This document shows, piece after piece, positions 43,203 through 51,410 of a stretch of DNA of 64,000 nucleotides. The notes below the pieces were generated by a model. It saw nothing but the letters and a program-made list of their open reading frames with translations, had not been told where the DNA came from and made no database searches. The stretch's first letter is position 1. Each line of letters begins with the position of its first letter. The stretch is taken from contig BJHW01000001.1 of NCBI GenBank assembly GCA_005405945.1, positions 5,642,001-5,706,000 on the forward strand, in the 5' to 3' direction. Source of the DNA: Streptomyces violaceusniger (lineage in GTDB: Bacteria; Actinomycetota; Actinomycetes; Streptomycetales; Streptomycetaceae). The position numbers were made by a program, and so were the translations under genes.

Positions 43203-44342
43203 CTAGGACTCCGCCTTGCGGTGCACCCGCGCGACCCATTCGGCGGGTTTGCTGATCTCCGCCTTGGTCGGCAGCGTGTTGGGCGAGGTCCAGACCCGGT
43301 TGAAGCCGTCCATGCCGACCTGGTTCACCACCGCCCGTACGAACCGCTCCCCGTCACGGTACTGCCGCAGCTTGGCGTCGAGCCCCAGCAGCTTGCGCAG
43401 CGCCTGGTCCAGCCGGCCCGCGCCGCTCGCCCGGCGCTTCTGGAACTTCTCCCGGATCTCCGCGACGGACGGCACGACCTCCGGCCCCACCCCGTCCATG
43501 ACGTAGTCGGCGTGCCCCTCCAGCAGCGACATCACCGCGGTCAGCCGGCCCAGGATCTCCCGCTGCGTCGGGGTCTGGACCAGCTCGATGATGCTGGGCG
43601 CGCCGCGCCTGTCCGCCTCGTCCCCCTCGTCGGCGGGACGGCCGCCGCTCAGCGACTGGACGGCCTCGCGGACCCGCTCCAGCAGGGTGGCCGGGTCCAC
43701 GTCGGTCTCGCCGAGGAACGCCTGGATCTCGGACTCGATGTGGTCGCGCAGCCAGGGCACGGCGGTGAACTGGGTGCGGTGGGTCTCCTCGTGCAGCGCG
43801 ACCCACAGCCGGAAGTCGTGCGGGGCCACGTCGAGTTCGCGCTCCACGTGGACGATGTTGGGCGCCACCAGCAACAGCCGGCCGCCGCCCGGGGAGCCGG
43901 GCAGCTCGCGGGTCGCGGGCGCGAACGTCTCGTACTGGCCGAGCACCCGGGAGGCCAGGAAGGACAGCAGCATCCCCAGCTCGACCCCGGTCACCTTGCC
44001 GCCGACCGCGCCCAGCACGGCCCCGCCGGGCAGTCCGCCGCGCCGGTCCTGCACCTTGCCGAGCAGCGGTTTGAGGATCTGCCGGAAGCCCGCCACGTTC
44101 GCCCTGATCCAGCCCGCGCGGTCCACCACGAGGACGGGGGTGTCGGAGGCCGGGCCGCCGGAGACGGCCATCCGGGTGAAGGCGCGGACGTGCTCCTCCG
44201 AGGACTTGGCGTGCCGGCGCAGCTCCGCGACGACCGCGCGCGCCTCCTCGCGGCTCACCTCGGGACCTGGGCGCACCAGCCGGGTCGCGGTCGCGACCGC
44301 GAGGTTCCAGTCGACCATCTCCACACCACCGATGCTCGTCAT
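43203..44342 (-). CDS. DUF2342 zinc-metalloprotease-like protein
   Basis: A 379-residue protein of an actinobacterial family. A gluzincin-like motif, WVALHEETHRTQF, provides HExxH; a second conserved block LTAVMSLLEGHADYVMDGVG supplies further Glu and His ligands. N-terminal WNLAVATATRLVRPGPEVS and GQYETFAPATRELPG are also conserved. The ATG at 44342 (MTSIGGVEMVDW) fits. No signal peptide is seen, so it is probably cytoplasmic. Conserved between dacB and tilS in Streptomyces as I recall; substrates unknown. Confidence 0.88.
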   Translation of the reverse strand: MTSIGGVEMVDWNLAVATATRLVRPGPEVSREEARAVVAELRRHAKSSEEHVRAFTRMAVSGGPASDTPVLVVDRAGWIRANVAGFRQILKPLLGKVQDRRGGLPGGAVLGAVGGKVTGVELGMLLSFLASRVLGQYETFAPATRELPGSPGGGRLLLVAPNIVHVERELDVAPHDFRLWVALHEETHRTQFTAVPWLRDHIESEIQAFLGETDVDPATLLERVREAVQSLSGGRPADEGDEADRRGAPSIIELVQTPTQREILGRLTAVMSLLEGHADYVMDGVGPEVVPSVAEIREKFQKRRASGAGRLDQALRKLLGLDAKLRQYRDGERFVRAVVNQVGMDGFNRVWTSPNTLPTKAEISKPAEWVARVHRKAES

Positions 44343-44429
44343 GGCTTCACGGTACGTGGCCCGCGCCCCATCCGGGAGGACACCGGGGTCCGCACAGGCG
44401 GCCACCCCGCGTCCGGGGCACCCCTTGGC

Positions 44430-46025
44430 TCAGCGGCAGCCGCAGTTGGCGAGGGCCGAGGCCATCCGGTCCAGGGCCCGCTGGGCGCCGGTGGCATCGG
44501 TGGTGCCATTGGTCAGATACGCGAAGACCAGCAGCCGGCCGTCCGCGTCCACGACCGAGCCCGCGAGGCTGTTGACCCCGGTGAGGGTGCCGGTCTTGGC
44601 GCGGACCACGCCCCGGCCGACCGCGTCCTGGGCGTAGCGGGTGCGCAGGGTGCCGGTGAATCCGGCCACCGGCAGCCCGGTGAGCAGCGGCCGCAGCTCG
44701 GGGTGGTCACGGTCGGCGGCGCGCACCAGCACCTGGGCGAGCAGCCCGGCCGAGACGTGGTCGGCGCGGTCGAGCCCACTGCCGTCCGCGATCCGGGCAC
44801 CGCCCAGCGGCAGCTTGAGCTTGCGCAGCCGCTGGGTCACGGCCTTCGCGCCGCCCTCGAAGCTGGCGGGCTCGCCCGCGGCGAGGGCGGTCTGCCGGGA
44901 AAGGGCCTCGGCGATGTCGTTGTCGCTGGTGGTCAGCATCCGCTCGACGAGCGAGGACAGCGGCTGGGAGCGGACGGAGGCCACCGTACGGGCGCCCTTG
45001 GCGGCCTCGCGGGTCCGGGGCTCGCCCTTCACCTCGACGCCGCGGTCGCGCAGCATCGCGCCGAAGGCGCCGGCCGCGTCGGCGGCCGGGTCCTCGGCGC
45101 GCGGGGCCGGGCCGTGGTCGCTGTCGTCCTTACGGCCCTCATCGGCCATCAGGGGGACGACGGGCGAGAGGTTCTCGTTGGGGCCGATGGGGTGGAGCTT
45201 CGGCCCGGAGTAGAGCGAGGTGTCGTAGCCGAGCCGGTAGGGGCCCGCGCCGCGCTTCTTCAGGGCGCGGGCGGTGGCATCGGCCAACTGGCGGAGCGCG
45301 GCGGGGTGGTCGTTCCCCTTGACGGCCCGCGCGGTGAGCGTGGGGTCGCCGCCGCCGACCAGCACGATGTCGTGCCGGCCCGCGCCCGCCACGACGCTGG
45401 TCCTGATGCGGTGGTCCGGGCCGAGGGCGGAGAGGGCCGCGGCGCCGGTCGCGAGCTTGATCGTGGAGGCGGGGACGATGGCCGTGCCCGCCTTGGCGCC
45501 GAACACCTGCTGACCGGTGGTCACGTCCATCACCGCCACCGAGCGCTCACCGCCCAACGCGGAGTCCTTCAGCAGCGGTTCGAGCGTGTCGGCGAGCCCC
45601 GCCCCGGTGGGCGGCGGCACGGCGTCGCCGCCGCTGTCCGACGACCGGGGCGCGGGCTGCGCGCCGAGCGCCGCCAGGACGGGCGGGGCGCTGGGCGCGG
45701 GCCGCCCCGGGCCGCCGTGCCGCTCGCCCGGGACGCCGTCCTCGGTGGCGCGGGCGCGTTCGGCCGTACGCTGGCCGCCGTCCCAGGGCCCGGCCACCAG
45801 CACCGACACCACGGCGACCACCAGGCCGGTCGCGGCGGAGACCGCGACCAGTTGCCATGTCCGCTGCTGTTCGCGGGGCGTATTACGCCATTCGCGCCGA
45901 ACACGGGCGCGCACGCGGTGCCACTCGCGCAGCCCACGCCCGCGCATCCGGTCCAACTCGCGTCGCCCACGGCTCAGCCGGTGACTCAGCCACTCCCTGA
46001 CCTGCCACGATCGGGCTTCAGGCAC
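44430..46025 (-). CDS. dacB: D-alanyl-D-alanine carboxypeptidase/endopeptidase (PBP4 family)
   Basis: A serine-type carboxypeptidase trimming peptidoglycan stem peptides. Active-site motifs: SxxK in VPASTIKLATGA, SxN in LTTSDNDIAEALS and KTG in VRAKTGTLTGVN. The N-terminus (~60 residues, basic: LSHRLSRGRRELDR, REWHRVRARVRREW) is cytoplasmic, followed by one membrane anchor (LVAVSAATGLVVAVVSVLVA) and a Pro/Ser linker, so the enzyme faces outward. GTG at 46025 has AAGGGG upstream; a GTG at 46070 is possible. Divergent from ppa. Confidence 0.93.
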   Translation of the reverse strand: MPEARSWQVREWLSHRLSRGRRELDRMRGRGLREWHRVRARVRREWRNTPREQQRTWQLVAVSAATGLVVAVVSVLVAGPWDGGQRTAERARATEDGVPGERHGGPGRPAPSAPPVLAALGAQPAPRSSDSGGDAVPPPTGAGLADTLEPLLKDSALGGERSVAVMDVTTGQQVFGAKAGTAIVPASTIKLATGAAALSALGPDHRIRTSVVAGAGRHDIVLVGGGDPTLTARAVKGNDHPAALRQLADATARALKKRGAGPYRLGYDTSLYSGPKLHPIGPNENLSPVVPLMADEGRKDDSDHGPAPRAEDPAADAAGAFGAMLRDRGVEVKGEPRTREAAKGARTVASVRSQPLSSLVERMLTTSDNDIAEALSRQTALAAGEPASFEGGAKAVTQRLRKLKLPLGGARIADGSGLDRADHVSAGLLAQVLVRAADRDHPELRPLLTGLPVAGFTGTLRTRYAQDAVGRGVVRAKTGTLTGVNSLAGSVVDADGRLLVFAYLTNGTTDATGAQRALDRMASALANCGCR

Positions 46026-46111
46026 GACCGACCAGCCCCTTTCGCCACCACACACCTGCGTGGGGGACACTTAATCACCAGACGTATGTGTTGATCATGG
46101 AGGAGCCACCC

Positions 46112-46603
46112 GTGGAGTTCGACGTCACCATCGAGATCCCGAAGGGTTCGCGGAACAAGTACGAGGTGGACCACGAGACGGGTCGCATCCGCCTTGACCG
46201 GCGACTCTTCACGTCGACCAGCTACCCCGCGGACTACGGCTTCGTCGAGAACACCCTCGGCGAGGACGGTGATCCGCTGGACGCACTGGTCATTCTCGAC
46301 GAGCCGACGTTCCCCGGCTGCCTGATCAAGTGCCGCGCCATCGGCATGTTCAGGATGACCGACGAGGCGGGCGGCGATGACAAGCTGCTTTGCGTACCGG
46401 CCTCGGACCCCCGGGTGGAGCATCTGCGTGATATTCACCACGTTTCAGAGTTCGACCGCCTGGAAATCCAGCACTTCTTCGAGGTCTACAAGGACCTGGA
46501 GCCGGGGAAGTCGGTCGAGGGGGCCAACTGGGTGGGCCGCGCCGAGGCCGAGGCCGAGGTGGAGGCGTCCATCAAGCGTCTCGAGGCCGCCGGCGGCCAC
46601 TGA
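46112..46603 (+). CDS. ppa: Inorganic diphosphatase
   Basis: A 163-residue type I pyrophosphatase. Active-site residues lie in FDVTIEIPKGSRNKYEVD, DYGFVENTLGEDGDPLDALV and FRMTDEAGGDDKLLCVP. GTG at 46112 is preferred because GGAGGAG lies seven bases upstream and family members begin there (VEFDVTIEI); an ATG at 46097 is also in frame. A perfect 17-bp hairpin terminator follows. Confidence 0.96.
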   Translation: MEFDVTIEIPKGSRNKYEVDHETGRIRLDRRLFTSTSYPADYGFVENTLGEDGDPLDALVILDEPTFPGCLIKCRAIGMFRMTDEAGGDDKLLCVPASDPRVEHLRDIHHVSEFDRLEIQHFFEVYKDLEPGKSVEGANWVGRAEAEAEVEASIKRLEAAGGH

Positions 46604-46625
46604 GTTCTGATCACTCTGATCACGC

Positions 46626-46664
46626 CGGGAGGGCGGGGCACCGTGCGGGTGCCCCGCCCTCCCG
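46626..46664. terminator. Strong hairpin after ppa
   Basis: A 17-bp perfect stem (46626-46642 with 46648-46664) and five-base GTGCG loop, 22 bases after the ppa stop and upstream of the convergent exporter gene end at 46758. It probably ends both transcripts. Confidence 0.9.
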
Positions 46665-46757
46665 CGTTTCCGGGCCCGGAGGCCCGGGACGGCGGCGGTC
46701 TCCGGGGCCGGGACGACAGCGGTCCCCAGGCCCGGGACGACGGCCCCGGGGTCTCGG

Positions 46758-48461
46758 TCAAAAGCCCCGCGTGCGCTTGGCGGCGCGGCGGCCGGAGGGG
46801 TCGGTGTCCCCGCCGGGGATCTTCAGGAAGAGGCGCGCGGCCTCGCCTCCCAGGTTCACCCCTATGGCGATCGCCAGGGCCAGTGCCGCCGCTTGGGTGA
46901 GGTGCGGAATGCCGCGGTCCAGGTTGCCCTGGGCCAGCGCGAGCAGCCCGAAGTAGGTCGCGCTACCGGGCAGCAGGGGCCCTATCGCCGCCGTGACGTA
47001 CGGCAGCGCCGAGGCGTATCGATACCGCGAGAGCAGCTGGCCGAAGAGGCCGACCAGCCCGGCGGCCACGGTCGTGGCGGCCACCGGCGGGACGTTGGCG
47101 GTGTCGGCCAGCGCGCCGTAGACCACCCAGGCGACCCCGCCGTTGAGCGTGGCGAACAGCACGGTGTGACGTTCCTGCTGGAGCAGGATGCAGAAGGTCA
47201 GCGCGAGCACCATCGCCGCCAGGATCTGGATGTACGGCCGCTCCACATGGCGCAGCGCCGCCTCCGGGTTGAGCTTGGCGTCGAGCTGGAGACCCCCGTA
47301 GAGCACCGTGAGCACCCCGCAGACGATGCCGACGATCAGATAGCCGACCTCCAGCAGGCGCGCCGCCGCGGTGATGTAGTAGCCGGTCAGCCCGTCCTGG
47401 ACGCCCGCGACCAGCGCCCGCCCCGGGATCAGCGCGAACAGCCCACCGGTGATCACGGCGGACGCCTGGAGCCCGGAGTTGGCGAGGCTGAGCGCCACCC
47501 CGATCGCGGCGGGCGGCATCGCCGCGGCCACGAACTGGTAGAACTCCGGAAGCCCGCGCCCGGAGGCCAGCCACGCCAGCCGGTCGCCGAGCATCGCGCC
47601 GAGGGCCGCCGCGAAGAAGACCGGCCAGTCACCGCCGACCAGCATGCTCGCCGCGCCGGCCAGCCCGCCGCCGGCCACGGTGAGCGCCCAGCCGGGGTAG
47701 GGGTGGCGGTTGCGGCGTATCTCGGCGAGCCGCCGGTACGCCTCCTCCAGCGTGAAGTCGTCCCGCGAGGTGATGTCGTCCACGAGCCGGAAGACCGCGG
47801 ACAGCCGGGTGTAGTCGGTGCCCCGGCGCCGTACGGTCCGGCTGGCGGTGACCGGGTCGTCGACCAGCGAGGGCTGGTAGCTGACCGACAGCAGGGTGAA
47901 GGTGACGGTCGGCTCGCAGCGGTCGAGCCCGTACGCGTGCGCCACGCCGAGCATCGCCGCCTCGACGTCCTCGGCCCCTCGCCGCCCGCGAGCAGCAGCT
48001 CGGCGATGCGGAGGGTGAGGTCGAGCACACGCGGCACGGCCGGGCCCGTCTCGTCCTGCCGCTCGACGCGCTCGGGCGTCGGCCGCTCGCTGATCGGCAT
48101 GCGCAGCATCGTGCGCATCCGGTCCTGCCAGGGGGCGTCCTTGGTCAGCCGGACGATGGGCACGCCGTTCGGCGGGGTGATGACGGGGAAGCCGCCGGTG
48201 GTCTGGTTGCTCGAGGGGGTCTTCACCCCGGGGGCGGCACGAACGCCGAGCCCTCGGGCTCGGCGGGGCTTCCGCCGTCAGCCCGTCGGGGACGGCGAAC
48301 TCCGACGTCGGGTGCTCGTCCTCGGGCGGCGGCGGCAGGGGTATGCCCAGGGGCGGGGTGAAGGCGCTGTGCGCCTCGTCGGACAGCGGCTTCTGCTGCT
48401 CCCCCGTGTCCGTCTCCGCCGCGCTCACGGCACGCGGCGTCTGCTGACGGTCCGACCTCAC
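46758..48461 (-). CDS. Threonine/serine exporter family protein (ThrE-like), apparent frameshifts
   Basis: ThrP/ThrE architecture: a cytoplasmic N-terminal amidohydrolase-like region (VLDLTLRIAELLLAGGEG, AAMLGVAHAYGLDRCEPTVT) followed by about ten membrane helices (GALSASVLVG-type; GGLAGAASMLVGGDWPVFFA, LTVLYGGLQLD). Three frame changes lie at 48265-48268, 48226-48229 and 47975-47978, each a run of four; adding one base to each restores one reading frame from the GTG at 48461 to the stop. GAGGAGACG precedes that GTG. The ligand exported is unproven. Confidence 0.85.
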   Translation of the reverse strand: MRSDRQQTPRAVSAAETDTGEQQKPLSDEAHSAFTPPLGIPLPPPPEDEHPTSEFAVPDGLTAEAPPSPRARRSCRPRGEDPLEQPDHRRLPRHHPAERRAHRPADQGRPLAGPDAHDAAHADQRAADARARRAAGRDGPGRAACARPHPPHRRAAARGRRGAEDVEAAMLGVAHAYGLDRCEPTVTFTLLSVSYQPSLVDDPVTASRTVRRRGTDYTRLSAVFRLVDDITSRDDFTLEEAYRRLAEIRRNRHPYPGWALTVAGGGLAGAASMLVGGDWPVFFAAALGAMLGDRLAWLASGRGLPEFYQFVAAAMPPAAIGVALSLANSGLQASAVITGGLFALIPGRALVAGVQDGLTGYYITAAARLLEVGYLIVGIVCGVLTVLYGGLQLDAKLNPEAALRHVERPYIQILAAMVLALTFCILLQQERHTVLFATLNGGVAWVVYGALADTANVPPVAATTVAAGLVGLFGQLLSRYRYASALPYVTAAIGPLLPGSATYFGLLALAQGNLDRGIPHLTQAAALALAIAIGVNLGGEAARLFLKIPGGDTDPSGRRAAKRTRGF

Positions 48462-48624
48462 GTCTCCTCGCTCCTCACCAGCCCTCCCCGTACGGTTCCC
48501 AGCAGCCAAGGATGCAACATCGGCGGCCACCGGAGCCCATTGTGCGGTGCGGTGACCGCCGCAGGGGAGGTGGGGGCGGTGTGTAACGCGTGTGAAGCCC
48601 GGCGAAAGGGGTGGAGGAGAGGCG

Positions 48625-48680
48625 AGGAGAACGGGGGAGGCGGAGGAAACGGGGGAGGCGAGGGAAACGGGGGAGGCGGG
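48625..48680. repeat. Three ~17-bp purine-rich tandem repeats
   Basis: Units of the form GGAAACGGGGGAGGCG recur at about 48627, 48643 and 48661 in the gap between the exporter and DedA genes. A strongly one-sided purine/pyrimidine tract, which can form non-B DNA. Confidence 0.8.
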
Positions 48681-48683
48681 GGA

Positions 48684-49421
48684 TCACCGAGGGCGACCGA
48701 CGCCCGCCCGCGGCTCAGCGCTTGGCGTGGCGCCCGCGCGGCCCTGGGAGGGCGGCCCCGCGGCCGGTCCCTGCGGCTCCGGCCGCGCGGCGGCCTCCTT
48801 CTTCGCCTTGCCGCGGGCCCGCAGGTACTCGATCACGATCGGGATGATCGACAGCAGCACGATCGCGATCAGTATCAGCTCGATGTGCTGATGCACGAAG
48901 TCGACCTTGCCGAGCGCCGAGCCGAGCAGGGTGACGCCGGTGCCCCACAACACACCGCCGATGATGTTGAAGATGATGAACGAGCGGTAGTTCATCCGGC
49001 TCACGCCCGCGATGATCGGCGTGAACGTCCGCACGATGGGCACGAAGCGGGCGAGGATCAGCGACTTCGGCCCGTGCTTCTCGAAGAACTCATGCGCCTT
49101 CTCCACGTTCTCCTGTTTGAAGAGCTTGGAGTCGGGGCGCCGGAACAGCGACGGCCCCACCTTCCGGCCGAAGAGATATCCGGCCTGGTCACCGAGGATC
49201 GCGGCGACCGCCACGGCGACGCACACCAGCCACAGATCCTGCTTGATCACATTGGTGGTCACCAGCAGGCCGGTGGTGAACAGCAGCGAGTCGCCCGGCA
49301 GGAAGAAGCCGATGAGCAGGCCGGACTCCGCGAAAACGATGGCCAGAACGCCGAGCAGACCGAAGGTCTGGATCAGATAGTCCGGGTCCAGCCACTGAGG
49401 GCCGAGCGCGAGGGTGGTCAC
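48684..49421 (-). CDS. DedA-family membrane protein
   Basis: A 245-residue DedA protein. Hydrophobic segments include FGLLGVLAIVFAESGLLIGF, LVCVAVAVAAILGDQAGYL and LILIAIVLLSIIPIVIEYL; the conserved FLPGDSLLFTTGLL and ARFVPIVRTFTPIIAGVSRM motifs are present. Recent work links DedA proteins to undecaprenyl-phosphate or phospholipid flipping. GTG at 49421 follows AGGAGCC. The C-terminal ~35 residues are hydrophilic and proline-rich. Confidence 0.93.
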   Translation of the reverse strand: MTTLALGPQWLDPDYLIQTFGLLGVLAIVFAESGLLIGFFLPGDSLLFTTGLLVTTNVIKQDLWLVCVAVAVAAILGDQAGYLFGRKVGPSLFRRPDSKLFKQENVEKAHEFFEKHGPKSLILARFVPIVRTFTPIIAGVSRMNYRSFIIFNIIGGVLWGTGVTLLGSALGKVDFVHQHIELILIAIVLLSIIPIVIEYLRARGKAKKEAAARPEPQGPAAGPPSQGRAGATPSAEPRAGVGRPR

Positions 49422-49614
49422 GGGTGAGGCTCCTGGGTCGAGGAATGCAGGCTCGTGCGAGGCCCGGCCGCAGGGTTGGGGCGGACTGAGTGTTCTTCGC
49501 AGTGTGCCGCCCAAAGCTATCAACGCCGTGTGGGTGCCCTTGGTTCCCACCGCAAAGGAGGCCCGCCCCCGGCCCCTCCACCAAGGAGGCCCGCCCCCGG
49601 TTGCCACGCCCAGG

Positions 49615-49735
49615 GCCCGGCGGATCACGCGGGGGCTTCGCCCTGGACCCCGGGGTCAAGGGGCGGAGCCCCAGCTGTGGGAAGGGGCGGGGAGGGGAAC
49701 GAGCCCGCCGCAGGTGTCACGATCCGTCGGACGCC
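49615..49735 (-). repeat. Dispersed intergenic element, copy B
   Basis: Reading the minus strand, CCTGCGGCGGGCT, TTCCCCTCCCCGCCCC, TTCCCACAGCTGGGGC and TCCGCCCC appear in the same order as at 24769-24862. Between 49550 and 49640 two copies of AGGAGGCCCGCCCCCGG also occur. The region 49422-49736 has no gene. Confidence 0.65.
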
Positions 49736-49736
49736 C

Positions 49737-50493
49737 CTAGCCGTGCCGCTCCGCGTTCGCGAGGATCGCGTCCCGGAGGTAGCCGGCCAGCCCCGGCCCC
49801 ACCTTGTCGAAGTTCTCCGTGAAGCGGTGGTCCGAGACGTACATCCGGCCCAGGCAGGTGTGCATCTCATGGCCGCACTCGTAGTGGTTGCGGCTGATCC
49901 ACTGCCGGTGCTCCTCGGCGAGGTCCATCGCCGCCTCGGACTCCGGCGGGGTGCCCGCGCCCATCAGCGCGACGAAGCGGTTGTTGATGTCGCCCCCTCC
50001 TCCAGGATCCGCTTCCAGTCCTCCTTGGTGTACGTGGCCGCCCTGCGCTGGGACTCCTTGTACGCCTCGGTGTTCCCCCAGCGCTGCTCGACCTCCTCCT
50101 GGTACTGGTCCGGGTCGGCGTCCCCGAAGACCTCGAACTTCTCCTCGGGGTCAGGTTGATGCCCATCTTCCGCGCCTCCATGGCTCGTTCGACGGCGGCG
50201 GCCATCTTCCGCAGCCGCTCGATCCCTTCGGTCAGCAGCTGGTGCTGACGCCGCAGGTGGGCCTGCGGATCGATGTCCGGGTCGTCGAGCAGCACCGCCA
50301 CCTCCTCGAGCGGAAAGCCGAGCTCCCGGTAGAACAGGATCCGCTGCAGCCGGTCGAGGTCGGCGTCGTCGTAACGCCGGTGTCCCGCCGCGCTGCGGGC
50401 GCCGGGGCGCAGCAGCCCGATCTCGTCGTAGTGGTGCAGCGTGCGCACCGTGACGCCGGCGAAGCCCGCCACCTGTCCCACGGAATAGCTCAT
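49737..50493 (-). CDS. MerR-family regulator with TipAS-like effector domain, apparent frameshifts
   Basis: The N-terminal MerR domain (MSYSVGQVAGFAGVTVRTLHH, GLLRPGARSAAGHRRYDDAD) and coiled dimer helix lead into a TipAS/antibiotic-recognition-like domain (FEVFGDADPDQYQEEVEQRW, MDLAEEHRQWISRNHYEC, MYVSDHRFTENFDKVGPGLA). It is split by two run undercalls: 50148-50151 (restores NLTPEEKFE) and 49993-49997 (restores ILEEGGDINNRFVALM). TipA-type proteins bind thiopeptides or other drugs. It is divergent from a LysE-type exporter; the operator between them is described next. Confidence 0.88.
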
Positions 50494-50539
50494 GGCCGAA
50501 TCCGCTCTCCTTCTGTTCGGTACGGGTTCCACGGTGCTC

Positions 50540-50556
50540 CCTCACGTCGCGTGAGG
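50540..50556. promoter_or_regulatory. MerR-type operator candidate
   Basis: CCTCACG-TCG-CGTGAGG is a perfect inverted repeat with 7-base arms, 47 bases upstream of the merR start and 62 upstream of the exporter start. Dyads of this kind in the promoter spacer are classic for MerR-family control; I recall the CCTCAC-GTGAGG pattern from other actinobacterial MerR genes. Confidence 0.65.
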
Positions 50557-50617
50557 CGCAAGTCCGGAAGGCGAAATCGACTGGGCGGCGCGGCGGACCG
50601 CTGTCATCCTGCCGATC

Positions 50618-51319
50618 GTGCTGGGGATAACCGATCTTTCGACGTATCTGGCCGGTCTGGCGCTGATCATCCTGCTGCCGGGCCCCAATTCGCTGTATGT
50701 GGTGTCGGTCGCGGCCCGCCGCGGCCCCCGTACCGGCTATCGGGCGGCGGCCGGGGTGCTGTGCGGCGACGCCGTGCTGATGGCGCTGTCGGCGGGCGGG
50801 GTGGCCTCGCTGCTGCACGCCAGCCCGGTGCTCTTCGCGGTGGTCAAGTTCGCGGGCGCGGGCTATCTGACCTGGCTCGCGGTGGGCATGCTGCGCGGGG
50901 CGCGGGCCCTGTGGCGCCGCCGCCCGGGGACCGCGGAGGCGGCCCGGAGCGCGGCGGAGGCGCGGGGCGCGGCCGGGGCCGGGGCCGGGGATACGGCCAT
51001 GGGGTCCGCCGAGGGCGAGCGCCCGTACCGCCGAGCGCTGGTCATCAGCCTGCTGAACCCGAAGGCGATCCTCTTCTTCATCTCCTTCTTCGTGCAGTTC
51101 GTGGATCCGGACTACGCCCATCCCGCGCTGTCCTTCGTGGCGCTGGGCGCCTGGGCGCAGCTGTTCAGCATCACCTATCTGTCGGTGCTGATCTTCAGCG
51201 GTACGTATCTGGCGGCCACCTTCCGGCAGCGCCGGAGGCTGCGGGCGGGGCTCTCGGCGGCCGCGGGCACGGCGTTCCTCGGCTTCGCGGCGAAGCTGTC
51301 GCTCAGCAGCGCGGGGTAG
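50618..51319 (+). CDS. LysE/RhtB-family amino-acid exporter (LeuE-like)
   Basis: A 233-residue exporter with about six hydrophobic segments. The family signature PGPNSLYVVSVAARRGPRTG is near the N-terminus, and FISFFVQFVDPDY near the C-terminus; the central cytoplasmic loop (~105-135) is Ala/Arg-rich. GTG at 50618 starts the conserved region. Divergent from the MerR/TipAS regulator, its probable controller. Confidence 0.9.
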   Translation: MLGITDLSTYLAGLALIILLPGPNSLYVVSVAARRGPRTGYRAAAGVLCGDAVLMALSAGGVASLLHASPVLFAVVKFAGAGYLTWLAVGMLRGARALWRRRPGTAEAARSAAEARGAAGAGAGDTAMGSAEGERPYRRALVISLLNPKAILFFISFFVQFVDPDYAHPALSFVALGAWAQLFSITYLSVLIFSGTYLAATFRQRRRLRAGLSAAAGTAFLGFAAKLSLSSAG

Positions 51320-51410
51320 CCGTGACGCGGTAGCCGCTCCTCAGCGGGCAGGGCGCGGGACGCGGCGCGGGGTCGGGGTTTATCTCCGATATGCGCCTAA
51401 TTTAACGAAG

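Noticed and set aside
43179..46094. 971-codon plus-strand frame opposite the DUF2342 gene and dacB
   Set aside because: Overlaps two conserved minus-strand genes completely and lacks any domain.
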